Positions 45,458-59,847 of a DNA stretch of 64,000 nucleotides are shown piece by piece. How positions within the stretch are numbered: the stretch's first letter is position 1; each line of letters begins with the position of its first letter. The notes beneath the pieces were generated by a model, which saw nothing but the letters and a program-made list of their open reading frames with translations, ran no database searches and was not told the origin of the DNA. The position numbers were made by a program, and so were the translations under genes. This DNA comes from Nectonema munidae (taxonomy: Eukaryota; Nematomorpha; Nectonematoida; Nectonematidae). The DNA lies in contig JAUIRK010000376.1 of assembly GCA_030549495.1 (NCBI GenBank), positions 186,001-250,000 on the forward strand, given 5' to 3'.

Positions 45458-46558
45458 ATCTCCAACCTGTATACTACGATGATTCATCTCCAACCTGTAT
45501 ACTACGATGATTCATCTTCAACCTGTATACTACGATGGTTTCTATTCCATGTACAAATAACTAGGGAGACAATGTTCAACTTTCTGTTCACATTCTGCTA
45601 GATGTAAGATTTGATATACCTCATTCGGGGAGACGATGCTACACAAGTTATTACCTATATACATTATACCTGTATACTACGATGGTTCATCTCCAACCTG
45701 TATACCGCGATAATTCATATCAAAGAATCGAAAAATATTTTTTAAAAAATCAAAAAATATCAAACTTTCTGTTCATATTTTGCTACCTCATACGATGTTA
45801 CAAAAGTTATTACCTATACTTTGCAATTTGCACGATTTTAAATATTATATTTGTCGAATAATCAAAGAATCGAAAAATGTTCAAATCAAAAAATATTTAT
45901 TCTTTTTAAATATATCGTTGGCTCCCCTTACTTTTAGTTTCGTGTGTGCATAATTTGATAAAAATTAATTATTAAAGACTAGGTTTATCTTTCAATTTTA
46001 AAAGTAAGGGGATCCAACGATATATTTAAAAAGAATAAATATTTTTTGATTTGAACATTTTTCGATTCTTTGATTATTCGACAAATATAATATTTAAAAT
46101 CGTGCAAATTGCAAAGTATAGGTAATAACTTTTATAACATCGTATGAGGTAGCAACACTCAAAATTGAACAAAATATGAACAGAAAGTTTGATATTTTTT
46201 GATATTTTTCGATTCTTTGATAAAAGAATTTTATTTTGATTATTTGATAAAATATATTATTTAATATCGTGAAAAAATTAATAACTTATCTAACATCCTC
46301 TCCCCGAATGAGGTATATCAAATCTTACATCTAGCAGAATGTGAACTGAAAGTTAAACATTGTCTCCCTAGTTATTTGTACATGGAATAGAAACCATCGT
46401 AGTATACAGGTTGAAGATGAATCATCGTAGTATACAGGTTGGAGATGAATTATCGTAGTATACAGGTTGGAGATGAATCATTGTAGTATATAGTTTGGAG
46501 ATGAATCATCGTAGAATACAGGTTGGAGAAGAATCATCGTAATATACGGGTTGGAGAT
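45458..46558. repeat. Long palindrome, copy 1
   Basis: The inverted arms meet at a 62-bp loop (45,937-45,998). The outer parts of both arms are made of a 31-33 bp unit (CTGTATACTACGATGATTCA), three on the left and about six on the right. The inner parts contain CCTCATTCGGGGAGACGATG and GGCTCCCCTTACTTTTA. The right arm is altered between about 46,150 and 46,300, so pairing is imperfect there. It starts repeat unit 1 of the block. Confidence 0.9.
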
Positions 46559-49484
46559 AACACGCAAGTTGTCTACCCGCGTTCAACCGTATAGGTTATG
46601 AGAATATATCATTACATATTAGAGAAGAGTTTTCTAAACTCTTTATACTGAAAAAATATTTCTTCAATATACAAATAAATTTAGATGAGAATATATCATT
46701 ACATATTAGAGAAGAGTTTTCTAAACTCTTTATACTGAAAAAATATTTCTTCAATATACAAATAAATTTAGATTCTGAAAGTAGAGTCGCTTTATAATTG
46801 GCCTGAAAATTGTCACAGAATATAGGTAAAAATTTATCCAAATGAAAAAAGCTTTAGTTTAAAATGCATCTCTTATCTCCTTAAATTTAATGCAGTAAAC
46901 AATAATAAAAATAATATTTATCCAAAACATATTTTTTCGAATCAAAGTGTAAATCAAACCCGCATTTAAATTTTGGTTGATTAATTCAAAATCTACAAAT
47001 AAATTTAGATTCTGAGAGTAGAGTCGCTTTATAATTGTGTTAGAAATTATCACATAATATAGGTAAAAATTTGTCCAAATGAAGAGCTTTAGTTTAAAAT
47101 GCATCCCTTATAAAGGTTGTATCTAATCTAAATAAAAGTAGACTATGATTATCCAACAAAACTCATTATTTCTTCAATGTGGATGTCGAAAATTATAATT
47201 ATTTTATAAAAATATAGAAATAAATTTAGGATTAAAGTGAAAAAAAAATAAATTCGTGAGATTACTTATTGATAAAAATTGATTAAAACACATATTTTGA
47301 TCTATTTATTTTCTCTTTAAAAATTTATATGCAATAAACAATAATAAAATAATATTTATCCAAAACATATTTTTTTCGAATCAAAGTGTAAATCAAACCC
47401 GCACTTCAAAAGAAGTAAAAAAATAATGTTAATATATAAAAAACTGAAAACTAAAATGATTTTATAAAAATCTAAAAATAAATAGTGGACTACGATTATC
47501 CAACAAAACTGGTACATTCGATCTACATTTTTCACTTCAAAAATAATTTTAAATTTATTAGAAAAAGATTATACTGACCAATAAAAAAAACGAAGGTTAA
47601 TTTATAAAAAAAATGGAAAAACTAATACTATTTTATAAAAATCTACAAATAAATTTAGATTCTGAGAGTAGAGTCGCTTTATAATTGTGCTGGAAATTAT
47701 CACATAATATAGGTAAAAATTTGTCATAATGAAAGGAGCTTTAGTTTAAAATGCATCCCTTATCTGCTAATTAATGGTATGAAGCCCATGGAAAATAAAA
47801 ACAGTAAAATGGCATTTCTTAAGTACTTATGATATAAGTAATGTATTCTGAAAGCCCATAAAAAAAGCTTTAATTTGGTATATCGCATGATGCATTTTGT
47901 TGAGAAATGTGAAAGTTATAAGCGTTTTAATATTTGACTAAGATTTAAGCTAGGAACACTACAAATAAACTAAGCGTACACTAGTCCGATAAAATAAACC
48001 ACACACGCGTGCTAAAGATGTGGTGTAGCGTATGCGAGATAAGAATTCACTGCGCTCACAAACGCGTAATGCAACATGTGTTAATCTTTCTTCGCATAGT
48101 TATGCTCTAAAATCAATCAATAATGTAATTATTCTTCGCACACTGTCGGTATAAATATAACGAATGCCCTTCGTTAAAAATTAGAAAGGTTGTATCTAAA
48201 CTAAATAAAAGTAGACTACGATTATCCAACAAAACTCGTACATTCAATCGACAAAACCACACACGCGTGCAGAATTCACTGCGCTCACAAACGCGTAATG
48301 CAAAATGTGTTCATCTTTCTTCGCATAATTATGCTCTAAAATCAATCAATAATGTGATTTATTCTTCGAACACTGTCGGTATAATTTTTAACGAATGCCC
48401 TTCGTTAAAAATTAGAAAGGTTGTATCTAAACTAAATAAAAGTAGACTACGATTATCAAACAAAACTCTTACATTTAATCGACATTTTTCACTTGAAAAA
48501 AAATTTAAAATTTATTAGAAAAATATTATACTGACCTCTACTGACCCATAAAAAGTAAAAAATATATATTAATTTTCGACAGTTTTATTTAACTATGACA
48601 TTTTAAAATGTTAAAACCCATATTCTACCTTTGTGAATATAAAATTTTGAAGAAATAATATATAAACTCATCACGTTAATTATTGGTATTTTTTGAAACT
48701 AGATAAAAGTTGACTGACCTCACATAAAAGCGGATTTTGAAAAAATAAAAATATATTTATTTGTAAAACCTAGCGTATTTTACCCACAAAGAAGTATAGC
48801 TTCAAATCTTGTACATTCGATCAACATTTTTCACTTCAAAAATAATTTTAAATTTATTAGAAAAACATTATACTGACCTATACTACTGACCCATAAAAAG
48901 TAAAAAATATATATTAATTTTCGACAGTTTTCTTTAACTATGAAATTTTAAAATGTGAAAAATCATATTTTACCTTTGTGAATATAAAATATTCAAAAAA
49001 TATTTTATAAATTAAGAACGTTAATTATTATTGGTATTTTTTGAAACTAGATAAAACTTGACTGACCTCACATAAAAGCAGATTTTGGAAAAATAAAAAT
49101 ATATTTATTTGTATAACCTAGCCTATGTTAACCACAAAGAGTATACCTTTCCAATGACACCATTTTCATTATAATTTTTTTTTTAAAAAGAGACATTATG
49201 CTTAAACAAAAAAGGTGGTCCGTAATTTTTTCAAAAATTTAGACAAAATTTTTCGAAGTAATGTCCATTTATTAAAATTTTTTAAAACTTTTGCAAAAAT
49301 AAATTATTCTAGAGTATGTAGCAAACGATAAGCTTTCTAATGATATATATATCATAAAAAAGAAATATTGAAAAACAGTTGAATTCTTTCTTCAAATCAA
49401 ACAAGTAAAAATTTCCAAAAAGTAGTATTGGTAGTAGTAGTAGTATTATTATTATTATTATTATTATATATTACTAGACGGTCC
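46559..49484. repeat. Repeat unit 1, AT-rich complex block
   Basis: The block is homologous to 54,295-59,631. Inside are doublets: an 82-bp unit twice at about 46,605-46,770, a roughly 250-bp unit with CACACGCGTG twice at about 48,000-48,480, and a roughly 300-bp unit with CTGACCCATAAAAAGTAAAA twice at about 48,530-49,135. It ends with a TAG/TAT microsatellite at 49,430-49,475. No coding content. Confidence 0.85.
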
Positions 49485-50868
49485 TGTGTCAACCAATGCT
49501 CTCGTTTTGATCGAAACGTAAGATTCTACATTTCAAAAAGCTAGGACGCCACATTCTAGGACGTGTGACAAATCATTGGTACCGCGTGATTCTAGGACGT
49601 GTGAAACATCATTGGTACCGCGTGATTCTAGATCCAGTTAAAGATCATTGGTACCGCATGATCCTAGGTCCTGTGATTCATAGGTCCAGTTAAAGATCAT
49701 TGGTACCGCGTGATTCTAGGTCCAGTTAAAGGATCATTGGTTTACCGCATGATTCTAAGTCCAGTTAAAATCATTCGTACCTCATAGTAACAGGTCCAGG
49801 TTAAAGATTATTGGTACCGCGTGATTCTAGAACGTGTGAAAGATTATTGGTATCGCGTGATTCTAGGTCCAGTTAAAGATCATTGGTACCGCGTGATCCA
49901 GTTAAATATCATTGATACCCCTAATAACCATTAAATCATCTACACAGATCATTGGTACCACTTATTTTAATCATTGATATCGCCCATGTTAAAGATCATT
50001 GGTACCGCGAGGTTCCATTAAATATCATTGGTACCGAAATTCTAGGTACACTCAAAAAATCATTGGTACCTGGATTATAGATACCGTCAATGAACCCGTA
50101 AAGATCATTGGTACCGCGTGATCCAGTTAAATATCATTGATACCCCTAATAACCATTAAATCATCTACACAGATCATTGGTACCACTTATTTTAATCATT
50201 GATATCGCCCATGTTAAAGATCATTGGTACCGCGAGGTTCCATAGGACGTGTGAAATATCATTGGTACAGTGATTCTAGGTACATAAAAGTAAAGATCAT
50301 TGGTACCTGGAAATAGATACCTAAGATCCCGTAAAGATCATTGGTACCGCTGTAAAGATCCTAGGTACCCGTGAAAGATCATTGGTACCGCGTGATCCTA
50401 GGTCCCCCTTAAAGATCATTGGTACCCGTAAAGATCCTAAGTCCACGTTAAAGATCATTGGTACCCGTAGATCCTAAGTCCAGTTAAAGATCATTGGTAC
50501 CGCGTGATCTCTAGGTACCTGTGAAAGATCATTAGTACCCGTAAAGATCCTAGGTCCGTAAAGATCATTAGTACCGCGTAAAGATCCTAGGTACCTGTAA
50601 AAGATCATTGGTACCACGTAATGATTCATAGGTCCCGTTAAAGATCATTGGTACCTCCGTGATTCTATGTCCAGTTAAAGATCATTGGTACCCACGTGAT
50701 TCATTAGGTCCACGTAAAAGATCATTGGTACCCACGTAAAAGATCATAGGTACCCACGTAAAAGATCATTGGTACCCGTACATTGTGATCATCATTTCCC
50801 TTAAAAGATCATTTGGTACCCCTGTAGAACTTGTTATTCCTGTGAAAGATCATTGGTACCCACACAAG
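49485..50868. repeat. Satellite, period about 36 bp, GATCATTGGTACC core, array 1
   Basis: The consensus is roughly AAAGATCATTGGTACCGCGTG followed by ATTCTAGGTCCAGTT. Units vary in length from about 20 to 45 bp, and the core with its KpnI site is the most constant part. A higher-order piece of about 135 bp is repeated near 49,870-50,005 and 50,103-50,240. The array is more degenerate than array 2. Confidence 0.9.
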
Positions 50869-53106
50869 ATAAAACAAGAAATTTAGTATATAAAATCAAA
50901 GGATCTTTACTTATTTTAAAAAAAAATAAAGGAAGGAGTTAGCAAATTAGGTTATCATTAAAAATAAATTAAAGGAAAGAATATTAAAAAAGTATATTAT
51001 AATAATTTACTATATAAATTCTAGAAAAGCCTTAATTATTTTAAAATAACGAATTAGCAAATTTGAATATCATAAAAATAATTTAAATGAGACAATATAA
51101 ATTAAGTATATGATTATAATTTATATTTTACTATATAAAATCTGAAAAACATTAATGAAAGGTAGAAAGATCTATTTATTTAAATTAAAAATAGATTAAT
51201 CTATAGAATTAGCAAATTAGATTATCATTAAAAATAAATTAAAGCAGACATTATAAATAAATAATATGTAATCTATATAAAATCTAAAAAACCTTAATCA
51301 AAATAAGAAAGATCTATTTATTTAAAATAAACATAGATTCGTACTAAATCTATTGAAAACTCTTAATACTTAAAAAATAAAATTTTAAATAGAGTTTAGA
51401 AAAAATAAAATTTATAAACTAAATAATTTACATTAAAGAAATCTATTATTGAGAAATAAAATTTATAAACTAAATAATTCAGATTTAATAGAAATCTATA
51501 AACTTTAGTTATTTAAAAATTATCAATAGTAGGTATCAATTTATAGAAATCTAATTACAAAATTTATAGATTAAAAAAACAACTTTAATAAAGAATCTTG
51601 TTTTATTAAAAATATAGATTTGAAATAGTAACATACAAATTTATTATCTTTTTTGAGAAGAATGAATAAACCCATCAACCATTAATTGAATTGGATATAT
51701 TGAGAATGAAAATTTTTTAATGCAAATGAATTTTTTGATTGGTTAAATTAAGTACATTATATACGTATATACAAAATATGCAAATATATATGAATTTTTT
51801 TTGAATTAAAACATTTATGATAAATTAAAGTTAATATTGTTATTTAGAATGATAAGAGGTTTCTAAAAATATATAAAACTTGCTTTTTTGTTGAATATAT
51901 GTGAAGTCATAATTTTGAGGTCGTTTGAAAGGGGGCCTGAAAAATCGAAAATTAAAAAAATGGAAAATTCAAAAATTTTAAAACGTATTCTGATAGAGTT
52001 TGATACGCTGATTCCGAATATGTAATTTATTTGAAATGAATCGATTGATTTTTTAATTTTTTTTGAGGTCAAAGTTGGAATTTTTGTCATTTTTTCAAGT
52101 TCAAAGGCTAAAAAAGGTATTTCAAAATTTTTTAATTTAAAATATTTTTACATTTTCGTGATCAGTATAAAATTTCCTTTAAAATGTGGTATTAAAATAG
52201 AAAATTGGATAAGTTTGAAATTTTTCGAAAATTTTGTAGAGGTCACCCCTTACAATTTTTTAAAAAAATAAAAAAAATTATTTCCCAATTTTTTCACGCG
52301 TAGTATGATTAAATAATAGGTTTATTTTATGAATATGCAAAAAAAATGTAAAAAAATATTTCATTCTTTATTTTACACGCCAAAATATAGTGAAACATAG
52401 CAAAATTGTGCATATTGTTCAAAGGCTGATAAAAAAAAATTTTGAATTTGTATCAAAACTAAAAATAATTCAAAAATGTAGGTAAAAGGATGCTCTTTAA
52501 GATGCGCATGGTTTAAAATGTTTTTTAAAAAATTTCTCGCATAAAATTTTCTTTAAAAGTTAAAAATTTGAAAATATCGACAGAAAGTTTTTTTAAAAAT
52601 TGTTAAAATCAAAAAAAATATATCAAAAATAAATATTTTTAAAAATTTTAAAATTCTAAAATAAAATTTAAGCAATTTTAAATAAGATGATGTAAATATT
52701 AGAAAAAAATAATTTATTTTTGATGTAAAATTTTTGAATCAAAAATGTCAACTTTTTGAAAATTCAAACCTTTTTTATAAAAAATGTAATTTTTTTTTTC
52801 GAAATTTTTTTTTACAAAATCATTTATTTATAAAAGTACTTTACTGCAATTTCAGTTAAATTTTTTTTTAAATTTTTGAAACATCTCGCGGGAATTGAAA
52901 AAATGAGAAAATTTAGAGTTCCAGATGCGGGTCAATGAACTCGTTCTCAGGTCATTTAACCAAGACCACGTGATAGCGCTCCAGAAATGAGGTAGATGAA
53001 CATTTTATAGCTTGGAAAAAACTTTTTTATTGTAAAAGTTTTTTGACTTTGAATGCTTAAAGTAAAAAGAAAATCGGTTCGGTGAAATATATAAATATAT
53101 ATATAT
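50869..53106. repeat. Repeat unit 1, AT-rich tail
   Basis: Very AT-rich sequence nearly identical to 60,827-62,970. Both contain AAAGATCTATTTATTTAAA, ATCTCGCGGGAATTGAAAAA and GACCACGTGATAGCGCT. Frames here (for example 51,863-52,090) have the composition of random AT-rich DNA. Confidence 0.85.
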
Positions 53107-54294
53107 ATCTCCAACCCGTATATTACGATGATTCTTCTCCAACCTGTATTCTACGATGATTCATCTCCAAACTATATACTACAATGATTCATCTCTAACC
53201 TGTATACTACGATGATTCATCTCTAACCTGTATACTACGATGATTCATCTTCAACCTGTATACTACGATGGTTTCTATTCCATGTACAAATAACTAGGGA
53301 GACAATGTTCAACTTTCTGTTCACATTCTGCTAGATGTAAGATTTGATATACCTCATTCGGGGAGACGATGCTACACAAGTTATTACCTATATACATTAT
53401 ACCTGTATACTACGATGGTTCATCTCCAACCTGTATACCGCGATAATTCATATCAAAGAATCGAAAAATATTTTTTAAAAAATCAAAAAATATCAAACTT
53501 TCTGTTCATATTTTGCTACCTCATACGATGTTACAAAAGTTATTACCTATACTTTGCAATTTGCACGATTTTAAATATTATATTTGTCGAATAATCAAAG
53601 AATCGAAAAATGTTCAAATCAAAAAATATTTATTCTTTTTAAATATATCGTTGGCTCCCCTTACTTTTAAAATTGAAAGATAAACCTAGTCTTTAATAAT
53701 TAATTTTTATCAAATTATGCACACACGAAACTAAAAGTAAGGGGAGCCAACGATATATTTAAAAAGAATAAATATTTTTTGATTTGAACATTTTTCGATT
53801 CTTTGATTATTCGACAAATATAATATTTAAAATCGTGCAAATTGCAAAGTATAGGTAATAACTTTTGTAACATCGTATGAGGTAGCAAAATATGAACAGA
53901 AAGTTTGATATTTTTTGATTTTTTAAAAAATATTTTTCGATTCTTTGATATGAATTATCGCGGTATACAGGTTGGAGATGAACCATCGTAGTATACAGGT
54001 ATAATGTATATAGGTAATAACTTGTGTAGCATCGTCTCCCCGAATGAGGTATATCAAATCTTACATCTAGCAGAATGTGAACAGAAAGTTGAACATTGTC
54101 TCCCTAGTTATTTGTACATGGAATAGAAACCATCGTAGTATACAGGTTGAAGATGAATCATCGTAGTATACAGGTTAGAGATGAATCATCGTAGTATACA
54201 GGTTAGAGATGAATCATTGTAGTATATAGTTTGGAGATGAATCATCGTAGAATACAGGTTGGAGAAGAATCATCGTAATATACGGGTTGGAGAT
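53107..54294. repeat. Long near-perfect palindrome, copy 2
   Basis: Two arms of 563 bp each are equal in length and read the same on opposite strands as far as I compared them. They enclose a 62-bp loop at 53,670-53,731. The left arm begins ATCTCCAACCCGTATATTAC and the right arm ends GTAATATACGGGTTGGAGAT. The loop is the exact reverse complement of the loop in copy 1, while the arm bases next to it are the same. It opens repeat unit 2. Confidence 0.93.
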
Positions 54295-57200
54295 AACACG
54301 CAAGTTGTCTACCCGCGTTCAACCGTACAGGTTATGAGAATATATCATTACATATTAGAGAAGAGTTTTCTAAACTCTTTATACTGAAAATTATTTCTTC
54401 AAATATATTACTGCTTTGTTTAAAATACCTATACTTTGCAATTTGGACGATTTTAAATATTATATTTGTCAAATAATCAAAATAAAATTCTGTGATCAAA
54501 GAATCGAAAAATATTCTTTAAAAAATCAAAAAATATCAAACTTTCTGTTCATATTTTGCTACCTCATAGCTTCAATACTTATTGAGAAAAATTGATTAAA
54601 ACACATATTTTGATCTATTTATCTTCTCTTTAGAAATTTATATGCAGTAAACAATAATAAAAAAAATATTTATCCAAAACATATTTTTTTCGAATCAAAG
54701 TGTAAATCAAACCCGCACTTAAATTTTGGATGATTATTCAAAAGAAGTAAAAAACGAATGTTAATTTATAAAAAACCAAAAACTAAAATGATTTTATAAA
54801 AATCTAAAAATAAATAGTGGACTACGATTATCCAACAAAACTTGTACATTCGATCTACATTTTTAACTTCAAAAATAATTTTAAATTTATTAGAAAAACA
54901 TTATACTGACCAATAAAAAAAACGAAGGTTAATTTATAAAAAAATGGAAAAACTAATACTATTTTATAAAAATCTACAAATAAATTTAGATTCTGAGAGT
55001 AGAGTCGCTTTAAAATTGGGCTGGAAATTGTCACAGAATATAGGTAAAAATTTGTCCAAATGAAAAAAGCTTTAGTTTAAAATGCATCCCTTATCTCCTT
55101 AAATTTAATGCAGTAAACAATAATAAAAATAATATTTATCCAAAACATATTTTTTCGAATCAAAGTGTAAATCAAACCCGCATTTAAATTTTGGTTGATT
55201 AATTCAAAATCTACAAATAAATTTAGATTCTGAGAGTAGAGTCGCTTTATAATTGTGTTAGAAATTATCACATAATATAGATAAAAATTTGTCCAAATGA
55301 AAGGAGCTTTAGTTTAAAATGCATCCCTTATAAAGGTTGTATCTAATCTAAATAAAAGTAGATTATGATTATCCAACAAAACTCATTATTTCTTCAATGT
55401 GGATGTCGAAAATTATAATTATTTTATAAAAATATAGAAATTCACTTTAGGATTAAAGTGAAAAAAAATAAAAATAATATTTATCCAAAACATATTTTTT
55501 CGAATCAAAGTGTAAATCAAACCCGCATTTAAATTTTGGTTGATTAATTCAAAATCTACAAATAAATTTAGATTCTGAGAGTAGAGTCGCTTTATAATTG
55601 TGTTAGAAATTATCACATAATATAGATAAAAATTTGTCCAAATGAAAGGAGCTTTAGTTTAAAATGCATCCCTTATAAAGGTTGTATCTAATCTAAATAA
55701 AAGTAGATTATGATTATCCAACAAAACTCATTATTTCTTCAATGTGGATGTCGAAAATTATAATTATTTTATAAAAATATAGAAATTCACTTTAGGATTA
55801 AAGTGAAAAAAAATAAATTCATGAGATTACTTATTGATAAAAATTGATTAAAACACATATTTTGATCTATTTATCTTCTCTTTAAAAATTTATATGCAAT
55901 AAACAATAATAAAATAATATTTATCCAAAACATATTTTTTTCGAATCAAAGTGTAAATCAAACCCGCACTTCAAAAGAAGTAAAAAACTAATGTTAATAT
56001 ATAAAAAACTGAAAACTAAAATGATTTTATAAAAATCTAAAAATAAATAGTGGACTACGATTATCCAACAAAACTTGTACATTCGATCTACATTTTTCAC
56101 TTCAAAAATAATTTTAAATTTATTAGAAAAAGATTATACTGACCAATAAAAAAAACGAAGGTTAATTTATAAAAAAAATGGAAAAACTAATACTATTTTA
56201 TATAAATCTACAAATAAATTTAGATTCTGAGAGTAGAGTCGCTTTATAATTGTGCTGGAAATTGTCACATAATATAGGTAAAAATTTGTCATAATGAAAG
56301 GAGCTTTAGTTTAAAATGCATCCCTTATCTGCTAATTAATGGTATGAAGCCCATGGAAAATAAAAACAGTAAAATGGCATTTCTTAAGTACTTGTGATAT
56401 AAGTAATGTATTCTGAAAGGCCATAAAAAATGCTTTAATTTGGTATATCGCATGATGCATTTTGATGAGAAATGTGAAAGGCCATTACATATTAGAGAAG
56501 ATTTTTCTAAACTCTTTATACTGAAAAAATATTTCTTCAATATACAAATAAATTTAGATTCTGAAAGTAGAGTCGCTTTATAATTGGGCTAGAAATTATC
56601 ACAGAATATAGGTAAAAATTTGTCCAAATGAAAAAAGCTTTAGTTTAAAATGCATCCCTTATCTCCTTAAATTTAATGCAGTAAACAATAATAAAAATAA
56701 TATTTATCCAAAACATATTTTTTCGAATCAAAGTTTTAAATCAAACCCGCATTTAAATTTTGTTTGATTAATTCAAAATCTACAAATAAATTTATATTCT
56801 GAGAGTAGAGTCGCTTTATAATTGTGTTAGAAATTATCACATAATATAGATAAAAATTTGTCCAAATGAAAGGAGCTTTAGTTTAAAATGCATCCCTTAT
56901 AAAGGTTGTATCTAATCTAAATAAAAGTAGATTATGATTATCCAACAAAACTCATTATTTCTTCAATGTGGATGTCAAAAATTATAATTATTTTATAAAA
57001 ATATAGAAATTCACTTTAGGATTAAAGTGAAAAAAAATAAAAATAATATTTATCCAAAACATATTTTTTCGAATCAAAGTGTAAATCAAACCCGCATTTA
57101 AATTTTGGTTGATTAATTCAAAATCTACAAATAAATTTAGATTCTGAGAGTAGAGTCGCTTTATAATTGTGTTAGAAATTATCACATAATATAGATAAAA

Positions 57201-59620
57201 ATTTGTCCAAATGAAAGGAGCTTTAGTTTAAAATGCATCCCTTATAAAGGTTGTATCTAATCTAAATAAAAGTAGATTATGATTATCCAACAAAACTCAT
57301 TATTTCTTCAATGTGGATGTCGAAAATTATAATTATTTTATAAAAATATAGAAATTCACTTTAGGATTAAAGTGAAAAAAAATAAATTCATGAGATTACT
57401 TATTGATAAAAATTGATTAAAACACATATTTTGATCTATTTATCTTCTCTTTAAAAATTTATATGCAATAAACAATAATAAAATAATATTTATCCAAAAC
57501 ATATTTCTTTCGAATCAAAGTGTTCATCAAACCCGCACTTCAAAAGAAGTAAAAAACTAATGTTAATATATAAAAAACCGAAAACTAAAATGATTTTATA
57601 AAAATCTAAAAATAAATAGTGGACTACGATTATCCAACAAAACTTGTACATTCGATCTACATTTTTCACTTCAAAAATAATTTTAAATTTATTAGAAAAA
57701 GATTATACTGACTAATAAAAAAAACGAAGGTTAATTTATAAAAAAAATGGAAAAACTAATACTATTTTATAAAAATCTACAAATAAATTTAGATTCTGAG
57801 AGTAGAGTCGCTTTATAATTGTGCTGGAAATTGTCACATAATATAGGTAAAAATTTGTCCTAATGAAAGGAGCTTTGGTTTAAAATGCATCCCTTATCTG
57901 CTAATTAATGGTATGAAGCCCATGGAAAATAAAAACAGTAAAATGGTATTTCTTAAGTACTTATGATATAAGTAATGTATTCTGAGAGCGCATAAAAAAT
58001 GCTTTAATTTGGTATATCGCATGATGCATTTTGTTGAGAAATGTGAAAGTTATAAGCGTTTTAATATTTGACTAAGATTTAAGCTAGGAACACTACAAAT
58101 AAACTAAGCGTACACTAGCCCGATAAAATAAACCACACACGCGTGCTAAAGATGTGGTGAAGCGTATGCGAGATAAGAATTCACTGCGCTCACAAACGCG
58201 TAATGCAACATGTGTTCATCTTTCTTCGCATAGTTATGCTCTAAAATCAATCAATAATGTGATTTATTATTCGCACACTGTCGGTATAAATATAACGAAT
58301 GCTCTTCGTTAAAAATTAGAAAGGTTGTATCTAAACTAAATAAAAGTAGACTACGATTATCCAACAAAATTCGTACATTCAATCGACAAAACCACACACG
58401 CGTGCTAAAGATGTGGTGAAGCGTATGTTAGATAAGAATTCCCTGCGCTCACAAACGCGTAATGCAACATGTGTTCATCTTTCTTCGCATAGTTATGCTC
58501 TAAAATCAATCAATAATGTGATTTATTATTCGCACACTGTCGGTATAAATATAACGAATGCCCTTCGTTAAAAATTAGAAAGGTTGTATCTAAACTAAAT
58601 AAAAGTAGACTACGATTATCAAACAAAACTCTTACATTTAATCGACACTTTTCACTTGAAAAATAATTTTAAATTTATTAGAAAAATATTATACTGACCT
58701 ATACTACTGACCCATAAAAAGTAAAAAATAAATATTAATTTTCGACAGTTTTATTTAACTATGACATTTTAAAATGTTAAAAACCATATTCTACCTTTGT
58801 GAATATTAAATTTTGAAGAAATAATATATAAACTCATCACGTTAATTATTGGTATTTTTTGAAAGTAGATAAAAGTTAACTGACCTCACATAAAAGCGGA
58901 TTTTGGAAAAATAAAAATATATTTATTTGTAAAACCTAGCGTATTTTACCCACAAAGAGTATAGCTTCAAATCTTGTACATTCGATCAACATTTTTCACT
59001 TTAAAAATAATTTTAAATTTATTAGAAAAACATTATACTGACCTGTACTACTGACCCATAAAAAGTAAAAAATATATATTAATTTTCGACAGTTTTCTTC
59101 AACTATGAAATTTTAAAATGTAAAAAATCATATTTTACCTTTGTGAATATAAAATATTGAAAAAATATTATATAAATTAAGAACGTTAATTATTATTGGT
59201 ATTTTTTGAAACTAGATAAAACTTGACTGACCTCACATAAAAGCAGATTTTGGAAAAATGAAAATATATTTATTTGTATAACCTAGCCTATGTTAACCAC
59301 AAAGAGTATACCTTTCCAATGATATCATTTTTATTCAATTTTTTTTTAAAATCTTCACATTATGCTTAAACAAAAAGGTGGTCCGTAATTTTTTCAAAAA
59401 TTTAGACAAAATTTTTCGAAGTAAAGTCCATTTATTAAAATTTGTTAAAACTTTTGCAAAAATTAATTATTCTAGAGTATGTAGCAAACGATAAGCTTTC
59501 TAATGATATATATATCATGAAAAAGAAATATTGAAAAACAGTTTAATTCTTTCTTCAAATCAAACAAGTAAAAATTTCCAAAAAGTAGTATTAGTATTAG
59601 TAGTAGTATTATTATTATTA
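54295..59620. repeat. Repeat unit 2, AT-rich complex block with nested duplications
   Basis: The block is homologous to 46,559-49,484 but about 2.4 kb longer. A unit of about 344 bp is doubled at 55,127 and 55,471, and again at about 56,696 and 57,042. The pair itself belongs to a duplication of about 1.57 kb (55.08 and 56.65 kb). The CACACGCGTG units (about 58,130-58,640) and CTGACCCATAAAAAG units (about 58,690-59,300) are doubled as in unit 1. The identical short frames repeated here (55,077-57,185) are repeat by-products, not genes. Confidence 0.85.
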
Positions 59621-59847
59621 TATATTACATAAACATTTCAACCAATCATATAGTTTTTATGAAATAAAACTGCAATTTCAAAGTTAAATTTTTTGAACTT
59701 TTAAGAAGAATTTTTGAAATGTGGCTTTCAATATGTATGTAAAATATTTTTTGAAAATTTTTATTTTAAGTATATTTTTTAAGCATTTTACGATTTACAC
59801 ATTTAAATATATAATAAGGCTGGCAATTTGGCGAGTTGTCTCCCCGG
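59621..59847. repeat. Block shared with the Gag-like flank, copy 1
   Basis: From TATATTACATAAACATTTCA to GAGTTGTCTCCCCGG this matches 62,999-63,226 almost base for base. Unit 1 lacks it at the corresponding place (about 49,475), so it is an insertion or a rearrangement junction specific to unit 2. A small hairpin AGGTCTTGCCAGACCT follows. Confidence 0.8.

Noticed and set aside
49485-50868. Possible CRISPR-like array of GATCATTGGTACC units
   Set aside because: There are no unique spacers: the whole unit repeats, with drifting length. It is a eukaryotic satellite.
55077-57185. Identical 64-65 codon frames repeated several times on the minus strand
   Set aside because: They are copies of an AT-rich repeat unit with random-looking composition and no family match. 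Their identity follows from the tandem duplication.
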